Part shown: piece by piece, positions 8,403 through 16,498 of the stretch
Layout: every line of letters begins with the position of its first letter
Position numbering within the stretch: position 1 is the stretch's first letter
Source of the DNA: CAZJFH01 sp964545205
GTDB taxonomy: Bacteria; Pseudomonadota; Alphaproteobacteria; Rhodospirillales; Magnetospirillaceae
Length of the DNA: 42,090 bases
NCBI GenBank assembly: GCA_964545205.1
Contig: CAZJFH010000042.1
Coordinates: forward strand, 1-42,090
Reading direction: 5' to 3'
Program-made: the position numbers and the translations under genes
Notes under the pieces: model-generated
Told to the model about the DNA's origin: nothing
The model's database searches: none
Seen by the model: only the letters and a program-made list of their open reading frames with translations

Positions 8403-9191
8403 ATGAAATCTGCCTATCAGGCTTTCAAGCGCCCCTTGATCGCCGCCGCGTTCGGTGCCGCCCTGCTGCCGGCGACGGCGCTGGCGAACGGCGACATCGG
8501 CGAACACGTCAAGACCTACTGGCAGCACATGGACGAGTACGCCAAGGGCGTCGAGCGCATGGACAAGGCGCTGGACGGCCTCGTCCAGGAGGCGAAGAAC
8601 GGAAAGTTCGACGATGCCGACGTCGAGGGCCTGATCGCGGTATGGGAGGACGTCGACGTCCACGGCGCCATCGAGGTCGTCGCCATGCCGCTCTACGGAC
8701 CGATCTGGGAGGGCATCTTCGCGCTGCGCGAGGCCGCCGAGCAGAAGGCGCCGGCCGACGCGGTCGCGGCGGCCGCCAGGCAGACCTCGATCGCCGTTCA
8801 CGAGGGCTGGGGCGGGCTGCAGCTCGCCGCCTATCTGCGCGAGAACCCGGAAGGCGCGGCGGTGGCCAGCGACGACCCGATCCACAGCATCGAGGACCGT
8901 CTGGCGCAGGTGCTGGTCGAGTACCAGGAAGGCCACGCCGACGACGCCAGGAAGCTGATCACCGACGCCTACTTCAATCATTTCGAGGGCATCGAGGGCG
9001 CGCTCATCGAGCAGGACCCCAAGCTGGTCACCAGCCTCGAGGAGGACTTCAACGGCAAGCTGCCCAGCCTGATCTCGAAGGGGGCTCCGGCCGCGGAGGT
9101 CAAGAAGCAGGTCGACGCCATGCTGGAGAAGCTGCACGTGGCCGAGGCGCTGCTGGAGAAGGCGAAGGCCGGCAAGTCGAAGGTGTTCTGA
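8403..9191 (+). CDS. Periplasmic protein resembling FTR1 extracytoplasmic domain (iron uptake)
   Basis: A 262-residue exported helical protein. Residues 1-28 are a Sec signal peptide ending ALA before NGD. The mature part is acidic and all-helical. The C-terminal third (AYFNHFEGIEGALIEQDP, a conserved DFN, and a MLEKLHVAEALLEKA-like ending) resembles the periplasmic N-terminal extension found on some FTR1/EfeU-type iron permeases; this resemblance is from memory and weak. The first gene of an apparent four-gene operon with a ferric-type ABC transporter, behind a Fur-like box. A role in capturing or delivering periplasmic iron is therefore inferred. GAGGAGAGG precedes the ATG. No permease domain is attached. 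Confidence 0.78.
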   Translation: MKSAYQAFKRPLIAAAFGAALLPATALANGDIGEHVKTYWQHMDEYAKGVERMDKALDGLVQEAKNGKFDDADVEGLIAVWEDVDVHGAIEVVAMPLYGPIWEGIFALREAAEQKAPADAVAAAARQTSIAVHEGWGGLQLAAYLRENPEGAAVASDDPIHSIEDRLAQVLVEYQEGHADDARKLITDAYFNHFEGIEGALIEQDPKLVTSLEEDFNGKLPSLISKGAPAAEVKKQVDAMLEKLHVAEALLEKAKAGKSKVF

Positions 9192-9192
9192 G

Positions 9193-10236
9193 ATGAGGCG
9201 CCGGACGTTCTTCAAGGGCGTCGCGGCGCTGGGGATCCTCGGGGCGGCGGGTCCGCTCCGGGGCGTCGCCCCGGCGTTCGCCGCCCAGGCCGCCGCGGAA
9301 TCCGTGCACGATCTGCCCAAGCTCCAGGGCGCCTTGACGATCTACATGGGCACCGGCGAAGGCGGCCTCTACGACGCCGTGATCGACGCCATCCGCAACC
9401 GCAACCCCGATCTGGAACTGGCGATCCGGCAGGCGCCGGCGGCGGCGCACGCCAACACCCTGTTGCAGGAAAAGATGCTCGGCGGCCCGCGCGCCGATCT
9501 GTTCTGGTCGATCGACGCCGGCTCGCTGGGCGTGGTGATCGACGGCGGCATGGCCAAGCCGGTGCCGCGGAACCTGCATGCCGTGATGGACCCGGGGTTC
9601 CGGTTTGCCGGACTGATCCCGCTGACCGGCCGCATCCGCACCGTGGTCTACAACCCCAACCGGATCGACCCCGCCACCCTGCCGACCTCGATCATGGCCT
9701 TCGCGGACGGCGACCTGAGCGTCGGCTGGGCGCCCGCCTACGCCGCGTTCCAGTCGTTCCTGACCGCCATGCGCATCCTCGAGGGCGACGACGCGACCCG
9801 CGCCTGGATCGAGGCCGTGAAGCCGCGGGCGACGGGCTACGCCGGCGAGCTCGGCGCGGTGATGGCGGTGGAGCGCGGTGAAGTTGACATTGCGTTCGCG
9901 AATCATTATTACACGTTGCGTCTCAAGCAGGGGAAGCCGGACGCCGCCGTGGACATCGCCTTCACACGCAACGACGCCGGTTCCCTGATGAACACGTCGG
10001 GCCTGCTGTTGCTGAAGGACGGGGATCTCCAGGTCGATTTCATCCGCCATCTGCTGTCGCGGGAAGTCCAGTCCTGGCTGTCGCGCGAGGCGTACGAAAT
10101 TCCGATCGTGCAGGGCGTCGAGACGCCCCAGGGCCTTCCGCCGCAATCGGAGCTGCACCCGCCGAAGCTGGAACTGACCCGGCTGGCGGACTTGCGCCCC
10201 ACGCTCGACCTGCTGCGGGAAACGGGGGTGCTTTGA
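9193..10236 (+). CDS. Ferric iron ABC transporter, substrate-binding protein (Tat-exported)
   Basis: A 347-residue extracellular solute-binding protein of the FbpA/iron(III)-type family. It starts RRRTFFKG, a twin-arginine signal, ending at APAFAAQAA. The mature domain begins with LTIYMGTGEGG and includes NHYYTL at 237-242; a paired tyrosine motif is the classical iron-coordinating element of ferric-binding proteins, here Y239 and Y240. The ATG follows the previous stop by one base and the stop overlaps the permease TTG by three bases, so translation is coupled. The ligand could be ferric iron or a ferric chelate. Confidence 0.86.
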   Translation: MRRRTFFKGVAALGILGAAGPLRGVAPAFAAQAAAESVHDLPKLQGALTIYMGTGEGGLYDAVIDAIRNRNPDLELAIRQAPAAAHANTLLQEKMLGGPRADLFWSIDAGSLGVVIDGGMAKPVPRNLHAVMDPGFRFAGLIPLTGRIRTVVYNPNRIDPATLPTSIMAFADGDLSVGWAPAYAAFQSFLTAMRILEGDDATRAWIEAVKPRATGYAGELGAVMAVERGEVDIAFANHYYTLRLKQGKPDAAVDIAFTRNDAGSLMNTSGLLLLKDGDLQVDFIRHLLSREVQSWLSREAYEIPIVQGVETPQGLPPQSELHPPKLELTRLADLRPTLDLLRETGVL

Positions 10237-11759
10237 TCCCGGCGCAGGCCTCGCGTTCACCCGGTCCGTCGCTGTCCGTCCCGCTGGTGCTGAGCGCGCT
10301 GGTGGCGGCGGCCGTCGTGCTGCCGTTCGGCGTGCTGGCCTATCTCGCCTTCGGGGCGGATGCGGCGTTCTCGAGCCGGACCGGCGCCATCGTCCTCAAC
10401 AGCCTGCTGCTGGCCGTGCTCACCGCCGCCGGCTCGATCCTGATCGGGGTGCCGCTGGCCTTCGTCACCGCCTATGGCGACCTGCCGGGCCGGAGCTTCT
10501 GGACCGGTCTGCTCGCCGCCCCCCTGGCGGTTCCGAGCTATGTCGGCGCCTTCGCCTTCTTCGCCGCCTTCGGCCCGGGCGGCGAGATCGACGACCTGAC
10601 CGGCCTCGCTTTGCCCAACGTCTACGGCTTGGCGGGCGCGACGCTGGTGATGACCCTCTACACCTATCCGCTGGTCTTCCTGACCACCCGGGCGGCGCTC
10701 AGGAACCTCGACGGCAACGTCGTCGACGCCGCCCGCACCCTGGGGCTGCCGCTGCACGCGGCGCTGGCCCAGGTGGTGCTGCCGCGGGTCAAGAACGCGG
10801 TCGCCGCCGGCGCGCTGCTGGCCGCCCTTTACGCCGTGTCCGATTTCGGCACGCCGGCGATCATGCGGGTCGACACCTTCACCCGCATGATCTTCGTCGA
10901 ATACAACGCCTTCGGCCTCGACCGGGCGGCGCTGCTGTCGCTGTATCTGCTGGCGCTGGTGGCGGTGATCCTGTGGCTGGAATCGCGGGTCAGCGCGGTG
11001 CGCGAGGCCCCCGGCCGGCCGTTCCGCATGGCCCTGGGCCGCGGCGCCAAGGCGTTGAGCATGGCCGCGGCCCTGGTGGTCAGCGGCACCGCCGTGCTGG
11101 TGCCGGTCGGCCTGTTCGCCCTGTGGCTGTGGCGCGAGGGGGCGGGCGATTTCAGCCTGGAATACGTGGTCAACTCCACCTACGCCTCTCTGCTGGCCGC
11201 CGCCGTCGCGGTCGCCGCCGCCCTGCCGGTCGCGGTGACGGCGTCGCGCGGGCGCCTCGGCCGGGTGCTGGAGCGCGTGACCTATGTCGGCTTCGGCGTT
11301 CCCGGCATCGTCCTCGGCACGGCGCTGGTCGTGCTGGGGCTGTTTTCGGGCTTTCTCTATCAGACGCTGGCGCTGCTGATCTTCGCCTACGTGATCCGTT
11401 TCCTGCCGCTCGCGGTGGGCAACGCCCGCTCGACGCTGGACCGCGCCGGCGGCAACGTCGTCGGGGCGGCGCGCAGCCTGGGCGCCGGCCCGCAGGAGGC
11501 GTTCCGGCGCGTCACCCTGCCGCTGGCCCTTCCCGGCATCCTGGCCGGCGGCGCCCTGGTGTTCCTGGAAGTGATGCGCGAGCTGCCGGCCACGCTGCTG
11601 CTGCGGCCCACCGGCTTCGAAACCCTCGCCACCTATCTGTGGCGGGTCTACGAGGCCGGCCATTTCGGGCTCGGGGCGTTGCCGGCGGCGCTGTTGGTGG
11701 CGGTGTCCGGCGTCGCGGTGGTGGCCATGCTGCGCGGCGAGAAGTGGCGAGGGGAATGA
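10233..11759 (+). CDS. Iron(III)-type ABC transporter permease, two-domain
   Basis: A 508-residue membrane protein made of two homologous halves of about six transmembrane helices, as in FbpB/SfuB ferric permeases. Each half has an EAA-type coupling loop: around residue 166 (AARTLGLPLHAALAQV) and around residue 411 (AARSLGAGPQEAFRRV), both followed by LP-rich helices. The start is a TTG that overlaps the TGA of the binding-protein gene (TTGA), a common coupling arrangement; no ATG in this frame precedes the first membrane helix. It forms the channel for the binding protein at 9193 and ATPase at 11765. Confidence 0.9.
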   Translation: MIPAQASRSPGPSLSVPLVLSALVAAAVVLPFGVLAYLAFGADAAFSSRTGAIVLNSLLLAVLTAAGSILIGVPLAFVTAYGDLPGRSFWTGLLAAPLAVPSYVGAFAFFAAFGPGGEIDDLTGLALPNVYGLAGATLVMTLYTYPLVFLTTRAALRNLDGNVVDAARTLGLPLHAALAQVVLPRVKNAVAAGALLAALYAVSDFGTPAIMRVDTFTRMIFVEYNAFGLDRAALLSLYLLALVAVILWLESRVSAVREAPGRPFRMALGRGAKALSMAAALVVSGTAVLVPVGLFALWLWREGAGDFSLEYVVNSTYASLLAAAVAVAAALPVAVTASRGRLGRVLERVTYVGFGVPGIVLGTALVVLGLFSGFLYQTLALLIFAYVIRFLPLAVGNARSTLDRAGGNVVGAARSLGAGPQEAFRRVTLPLALPGILAGGALVFLEVMRELPATLLLRPTGFETLATYLWRVYEAGHFGLGALPAALLVAVSGVAVVAMLRGEKWRGE

Positions 11760-11764
11760 GATAG

Positions 11765-12844
11765 ATGCTCGAGATCCGGAACCTGACGGTCGATTACGAC
11801 GGCGTCGCCGCGGTGCGCGATCTCGGCATGCGGGTCGGCCGCGACGAGATCGTCACCCTGCTCGGCCCGACCGGTTGCGGCAAGAGCACCACCTTGCGCG
11901 TCGTCGCGGGCCTGGAGAAGGTCTCGGGCGGCGCGGTGCTGATCGACGGCCGCTGCGTCAGCGATCCGTTCGTGCCGCCGGAGAAACGCAACATCGGCCT
12001 GGTGTTCCAGGATTTCGCCCTGTTCCCGCACCTGACCGTGGCCCAGAACATCGGCTTCCGGCTGGGTCGCGCGGCGCCGGTCGATCACTGGCTGCGCTGG
12101 CTGGGCCTGGAGGCCCACCGCGACGCCATGCCCAACACCCTTTCGGGCGGACAGAAGCAGCGCGTCGCCCTGGCCCGCTGCCTGGCCCACGAGCCGAAGC
12201 TGGTGCTGCTCGACGAGCCGCTGTCAAACCTGGACGCCTCGCTCAAGGACAGCCTGCGCTTCGAGATCCGCGCCTCGCTGAAGGAGGCCGGGGTTCCCGC
12301 CATCTGGGTCACCCACGACCAGGACGAGGCGCTGTCGGTCGGCGACCGCGTCGGCGTGATGAACGCCGGCAATCTCGAACAGCTCGCCCCGCCCGAGGAA
12401 TGCTTCTGCGATCCCGCGACCCGGTTCGTGGCCGAGTTCCTGGGCGAGGCCTCGTTCCTGCCCGGCGTGGTGGCGGATGACGGCAAGCGGGTCGAGACCG
12501 CCATCGGCTGCGCCTTCGGCGACGGCCGCGCCGCCGCCGGCGACGCGGTCGACGTGCTCCTGCGGCCGGACGATGTTCTCGTCGATCCCGATGCGCGCGG
12601 GCCGGCGGCGATCGCCTGGGCCCGCTACGAGGGCGGCACCCGGCTGTACGGCGTCGCCCTGGAGGTGGGCGGAGAGGATGCGCTGGTGAAGGTGCGCACC
12701 AATCACGAGGTGCACCTGTCCCCGGGCGATCGGGTCCGGCTCGGAATCCGCGCCAGCCATCCCCTGGCCCTGTTCCCGCGAACCGGCGCGGCGGTCGCCG
12801 CCCGGACCGCCGCCCGCAGCGGCCGGCCCGCCCGCGCCGTCTGA
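11765..12844 (+). CDS. Iron(III)-type ABC transporter ATP-binding protein
   Basis: A 359-residue ATPase of the FbpC/PotA group. Walker A is GPTGCGKST (34-42), followed by a Q loop (GLVFQDFALFPHL), the signature LSGGQKQR, Walker B LVLLDEPLSNLD and the switch histidine in WVTHDQDEAL. The C-terminal third is a TOBE-like domain (VLLRPDDVLVDPDARG), usual for this class. It starts five bases after the permease stop and closes the iron operon. The last twenty residues are alanine- and arginine-rich and probably disordered. Confidence 0.92.
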   Translation: MLEIRNLTVDYDGVAAVRDLGMRVGRDEIVTLLGPTGCGKSTTLRVVAGLEKVSGGAVLIDGRCVSDPFVPPEKRNIGLVFQDFALFPHLTVAQNIGFRLGRAAPVDHWLRWLGLEAHRDAMPNTLSGGQKQRVALARCLAHEPKLVLLDEPLSNLDASLKDSLRFEIRASLKEAGVPAIWVTHDQDEALSVGDRVGVMNAGNLEQLAPPEECFCDPATRFVAEFLGEASFLPGVVADDGKRVETAIGCAFGDGRAAAGDAVDVLLRPDDVLVDPDARGPAAIAWARYEGGTRLYGVALEVGGEDALVKVRTNHEVHLSPGDRVRLGIRASHPLALFPRTGAAVAARTAARSGRPARAV

Positions 12845-12875
12845 CGCCGCTACCGCGCCGGCGGTTCCTGCCGCC

Positions 12876-14444
12876 TCACTCCTCGATCAGCGCCACCAGC
12901 GCCTCCAGCCGGTCGGCCTCCGCCGCCGGCTTGTCCCAGCGGATGCGGTGGACGCGGGGGAAGCGCATCGCCACGCCGGAGCGGTGGCGGGTCGAGCGGT
13001 GGACCGAATCGAACGCCAGCTCGACGACCAGGCCGGGGCGGACCTCGCGGACGGGTCCGAAGCGGCCGACGGTGTTGCCGCGGATCCAGCGGTCGAGCGC
13101 CAGCAGTTCCTCGTCGGTGAAGCCGAAATAGGCCTTGCCGACCGGCACCAGCGCGTCGCCGTCCCAGGCGCCGAACGTGTAGTCGGAATAGTAGCTCGAC
13201 CGCTTGCCGCTGCCGCGCGCCGCGTACATCAGCACCGCGTCGACGGTCAGCGGGTCGCGCTTCCACTTGAACCACGGCCCCTTGGGCCGGCCGGGCAGAT
13301 AGGGCGCGTCGCGCCGCTTGAGCATCACCCCCTCGACGCCGGCGGCGCGCGCGCCGGCGCGCAGTTCGGCCAGTTCGTCCCACCCGGCGAAGGCGATCAG
13401 CGGCGACAGGTCGAGGCGCGGCCGGTCCTTGGCGAACCACGCTTCCAGCCGGGCGCGGCGCTCGGCCCAGGGCAGCGGCCGCAGGTCGTCGCCGTCGCAC
13501 AGCAGCATGTCGTAGACGCGCACATGCGCCGGATGCTCGCGCAGCAGCTTCGCCGAGACGGTCTTGCGGTTCAGGCGCTGCTGCAGGGCGTTGAAGGCGG
13601 CCGGCCGGCCGTCGGCGTCCAGGACCAGCAGCTCGCCGTCGAGCACGGCGTCGAAGGTGGCGACCTCGAGCAGGTCGGGGAAGGCGGCGCCGACGTCGTC
13701 GCCGGTGCGCGAGAACAGCCGCCGCGCGCCGCCGCGGCAGCCGAGCTGGACCCGGATGCCGTCCCATTTCCATTCGGCGGCGTAGTCGGCGGGGTCCATG
13801 CGCGCCAGTTCCGACTCGTCCAGCGCGGTGGCGAGCATGAACGGCCGGAACATCGCCGTCTCCTCGACGCCGGGCCGGCCGGCGCGGCCCTCGGCCCAGG
13901 CGAACAGGGCGGCGTAGGGCGGATGCAGGCCGTGCCACACCTCCTCGACCGCGGTCAGCTCGAGGCCGCCCCACTCGGCCAGCGCCGCCTTGGCGAGCCG
14001 CGCCGAGACCCCGACCCTGAGCTCGCCGGTGATCAGCTTGAGCAGCGCCCAGCGGCCGGTGGCGTCGAGCGCGTCGAGCCAGGCCTCCAGCAAGCCCGGC
14101 ACGGCGTCGCGGCCGGCCAGGCGCAGGGTCTCGACCACGGCGCCGAGCGCCGGCACCGGCCCCGCCCCGGGCCGCGCCGGCCAGACCAGCGCCACCGTCT
14201 CGGCGAGGTCGCCGACATAGTCCCAGGACAGGCCGAACAGCACGTCGTCGACCCGGCTCAGCGCCAGGTCCCGCACCATCGCCGGCTTGGCGTGGGGAAA
14301 GTCCAGAGCCCCGGTCAGCGCCGCCAGGGCGTAGCCGCGGTCGGGGTCGGGGGCGTGGCGGAAATAGTCCTGGATCAGCCGCAGCTTGTCGTTGCGGCCC
14401 GCGGCGAAGGACACCGAATCGAGCAGCGCCGCGAAAGCCTTCAC
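12876..14444 (-). CDS. ATP-dependent DNA ligase, exonuclease-associated bacterial type
   Basis: A 522-residue ATP-dependent DNA ligase. The adenylated lysine is K226 in EWKWDGIR (KxDG motif I). It is followed by FSRTGDDV (motif Ia/R-T-G), DAVLDGELLVLD (motif III/IIIa), GVEGVMLKRRDAPY (motif IV) and WFKWKRDPL (motif V), and an OB-fold end. The 220-residue N-terminal domain is the DNA-binding helical domain of the bacterial LigB-like group. The GTG start (14442-14444) overlaps the stop of the upstream exonuclease (GTGA) and is preceded by GGAGG. In Proteobacteria this ligase is usually clustered with an exonuclease, a large Lhr-type helicase and a PdeM-type phosphoesterase; only the exonuclease is here. 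Role: DNA strand-break repair beside the housekeeping NAD ligase. Confidence 0.93.
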   Translation of the reverse strand: MKAFAALLDSVSFAAGRNDKLRLIQDYFRHAPDPDRGYALAALTGALDFPHAKPAMVRDLALSRVDDVLFGLSWDYVGDLAETVALVWPARPGAGPVPALGAVVETLRLAGRDAVPGLLEAWLDALDATGRWALLKLITGELRVGVSARLAKAALAEWGGLELTAVEEVWHGLHPPYAALFAWAEGRAGRPGVEETAMFRPFMLATALDESELARMDPADYAAEWKWDGIRVQLGCRGGARRLFSRTGDDVGAAFPDLLEVATFDAVLDGELLVLDADGRPAAFNALQQRLNRKTVSAKLLREHPAHVRVYDMLLCDGDDLRPLPWAERRARLEAWFAKDRPRLDLSPLIAFAGWDELAELRAGARAAGVEGVMLKRRDAPYLPGRPKGPWFKWKRDPLTVDAVLMYAARGSGKRSSYYSDYTFGAWDGDALVPVGKAYFGFTDEELLALDRWIRGNTVGRFGPVREVRPGLVVELAFDSVHRSTRHRSGVAMRFPRVHRIRWDKPAAEADRLEALVALIEE

Positions 14445-15454
14445 GCCCCCGCCTCCTCGTCCTCGTCGTAGCCGTGCAGGAACAGCGCCCGCGCCTCGAT
14501 GCCGCGCGTGCGGGCGAAATGCACCAGCGCCTCCTCGCGGCCGTGGGTGACCCAGACCCGCGGCGCGCCGACGTCGTCCAGGGTCCGGCACAGCTCGTCC
14601 CAGTCGGCGTGGTCCGAGATCACCAGCGGCAGCGCCGCGCCGCGCTGGCGCGCCCGCGCCCGCACCCGCATCCAGCCCGAGGCCAGGCACGGCACCGGAT
14701 CGGGCAGCCGCCGCGCCCAGCGGTCGCCGAGGCAGGACGGCGGCGCCAAGACGATGCCGCCGCGCATCTCGTCCTTGGTGGCGCCCATCACGTCGCGCAG
14801 TTCGCCGAGCGCCACGCCGAAGCGCTCGTACAGCGCGCACATCGCCGCCAGGCCGCCGTGGATGTGGATCGGCGCCCGCCAGCCGGCGCGGCGCAGCAGG
14901 GCGATCAGGCGCTGGCACTTGCCGAGACTGTAGACCCCGACCAGATGGCAGCGCTCGGGAAACACCGACACCGAATGCAGCAGCCGGGCGATCTCGTCGC
15001 CGTCGTCGGGGTGGCGGAACACCGGCAGGGCGAAGGTCGCCTCGGTGATGAAGACGTCGCACGGCACCGGCTCGAACGGCACGCAGGTCGGGTCGGGCCG
15101 CCGCTTGTAGTCGCCCGAGAACACGACCCGGCAGCCGTCGTGCTCGATCACCACCTGGGCGCTGCCGAGGACGTGGCCGGCCGGCGCCAGCGTGACCACC
15201 GCGTCGCCGACCCGCAGCGGCTCGCCGTAGGGCAGCGCCTGGGTGGCGGCGGCGGCGGCGCCGCGCTCGGCCATGATCGCCAGCGTCGGCGCGGTCGCCA
15301 GCACCTTGCCGTGTCCGCCGCGGGCGTGGTCGGAATGGCCGTGGCTGACCACCGCCCGCGCCACCGGCCGCACCGGGTCGACGTGGAAACCGCCGGGCAC
15401 GCAATAGAGGCCCTCGGGGGTGTTGACCAGCCAGGATTCGGGTGCGGACGCCAT
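14441..15454 (-). CDS. Ligase-associated DNA exonuclease (metallo-beta-lactamase fold)
   Basis: A 337-residue protein of the metallo-beta-lactamase/beta-CASP-like nuclease group. The metal site HGHSDH is at 38-43; further family elements are APAGHVLGSAQVVIE, FSGDYKRRPDP, FITEATFALPVF and LVISDHADWDEL. Relatives annotated as ligase-associated exonuclease are related to SNM1/Artemis-type nucleases. It overlaps the downstream ligase by four bases, so the two are made in step. The chosen ATG (15452-15454) matches the usual N-terminus. It is divergent from the HIT gene with 42 bases between the starts. Confidence 0.92.
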   Translation of the reverse strand: MASAPESWLVNTPEGLYCVPGGFHVDPVRPVARAVVSHGHSDHARGGHGKVLATAPTLAIMAERGAAAAATQALPYGEPLRVGDAVVTLAPAGHVLGSAQVVIEHDGCRVVFSGDYKRRPDPTCVPFEPVPCDVFITEATFALPVFRHPDDGDEIARLLHSVSVFPERCHLVGVYSLGKCQRLIALLRRAGWRAPIHIHGGLAAMCALYERFGVALGELRDVMGATKDEMRGGIVLAPPSCLGDRWARRLPDPVPCLASGWMRVRARARQRGAALPLVISDHADWDELCRTLDDVGAPRVWVTHGREEALVHFARTRGIEARALFLHGYDEDEEAGA

Positions 15455-15496
15455 GACTGCAAGATAGTGTCTGCCGACACGCCGATGGAGGAGAAG

Positions 15497-15910
15497 ATGT
15501 TCGAGCTCGACCAACGCCTGGCCGCCGACACCGTCGAGGTGCTGCGCTGGCCGCTGTGCCGGGTGCTGCTGATGAACGACGCCAACTATCCGTGGCTGAT
15601 CCTGGTCCCCAAGCGCGCCGGCGTCCGCGAGGTCCACGAGCTCGATTCCGGCGACCGGGCGCGGCTGGTCGAGGAGGCCGCGGCGGCGGCGCGCATCCTC
15701 CAGGACGCGACCGGCGCCGACAAGATGAACGTCGCCGCCCTCGGCAACGTCGTCGCCCAGCTCCACGTCCACGTGGTCGCCCGCCGGCGCGGCGATCCGG
15801 CCTGGCCGAAGCCGGTCTGGGGCGTGGTCCCGGCGCGGCCCTACCCCGAGCCGGACCGCGAGCGGCTGCTGATGTCGCTGCGGCCCGGCCTGGGCGCCGC
15901 GTTCAAGTAA
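15497..15910 (+). CDS. HIT domain protein
   Basis: A 137-residue histidine-triad protein. The signature is GNVVAQLHVHVVAR with H90 and H92; the family hydrolyses or transfers nucleoside monophosphates from substrates such as ApnA or aminoacyl-AMP. This compact alphaproteobacterial form has QLHVHVV rather than the longer HxHxHxx. An in-frame ATG lies at 15485, but GGAGGAG sits between the two ATGs, favouring the second. Divergent from the exonuclease/ligase pair. Confidence 0.88.
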   Translation: MFELDQRLAADTVEVLRWPLCRVLLMNDANYPWLILVPKRAGVREVHELDSGDRARLVEEAAAAARILQDATGADKMNVAALGNVVAQLHVHVVARRRGDPAWPKPVWGVVPARPYPEPDRERLLMSLRPGLGAAFK

Positions 15911-16010
15911 TTTTCTACCTCTTTGTAAGTATGCCATCCCTTCCCGAATGGGGTATGACGTAGCTTTTGCCATGCTCGGCGTTTTGTGACAAGACTCGCC
16001 GCTACCACCG

Positions 16011-16032
16011 AATTACGCCCTGGGTGGTAATT
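16011..16032. promoter_or_regulatory. Palindromic operator candidate before the two-component genes
   Basis: AATTAC (16011-16016) and GTAATT (16027-16032) form an imperfect 22-base palindrome; an overlapping pair TACCACC (16003-16009) and GGTGGTA (16023-16029) makes a second one. They lie 28-58 bases before the response-regulator ATG in an AT-richer gap. Autoregulation is an inference. Confidence 0.4.
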
Positions 16033-16060
16033 ATCCGTGGTTTGTCCGGGAGTCGTGCTG

Positions 16061-16498
16061 ATGTCTCGCAAGGCGAGGCTGGTGATAGCGGAAGACGAAC
16101 AGATCATTGCCCTCGGGATGCAGATTTTCCTTGGCGAAGCCGGCCATGAGGTCTGCGCGATCGCCAAGACGGCGCCCGAGGCGGTGAAACTGGTCGACCG
16201 CCACCGGCCCGATATCGCGCTGCTCGACGTCCGTCTGGCCGAGGGGACCGACGGCACCGACGCGGCACGGGAGATCCGCGATTGCTGGGGCACCCCGTCG
16301 ATTCTGGTCACCGGGCATCTCGACCGCGGCCAGGCGCAGGCGGTCGGCGCCCTGGGCCTGCTCAAGAAGCCCTACGACCCGGCGCGGCTGCTCGAGATGA
16401 TCGAGGCGGCGATGCGCTGGATCGAGCGCGGCACGCCCGACGAGGCCGCGCCCCCCGGCATGTTCCCGAGTGCGCTGCCACCGTGCCGGACGTTCTGA
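16061..16498 (+). CDS. Single-domain response regulator
   Basis: A 145-residue CheY-like receiver with no output domain. Acidic pocket E11/D12, phosphoacceptor D56 in DIALLDVRL, T84 in LVTGH and K103 in LLKKPYD are all present. The sequence type (IAEDEQIIALGMQIFL, GTDGTDAAREI) is that of receivers paired with HWE/HisKA_2 kinases in alphaproteobacteria. The kinase gene overlaps its 3' end. The ATG follows GGGAG by nine bases; an in-frame GTG two codons earlier is possible. The last 20 residues (DEAAPPGMFPSALPP) are not part of the receiver fold. Confidence 0.88.
   Translation: MSRKARLVIAEDEQIIALGMQIFLGEAGHEVCAIAKTAPEAVKLVDRHRPDIALLDVRLAEGTDGTDAAREIRDCWGTPSILVTGHLDRGQAQAVGALGLLKKPYDPARLLEMIEAAMRWIERGTPDEAAPPGMFPSALPPCRTF

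Noticed and set aside
12861..12875. GGCGG/CCGCC mini-hairpin between the iron ATPase and ligase genes
   Set aside because: A five-base stem with no T run is too weak to call a terminator in such GC-rich DNA.
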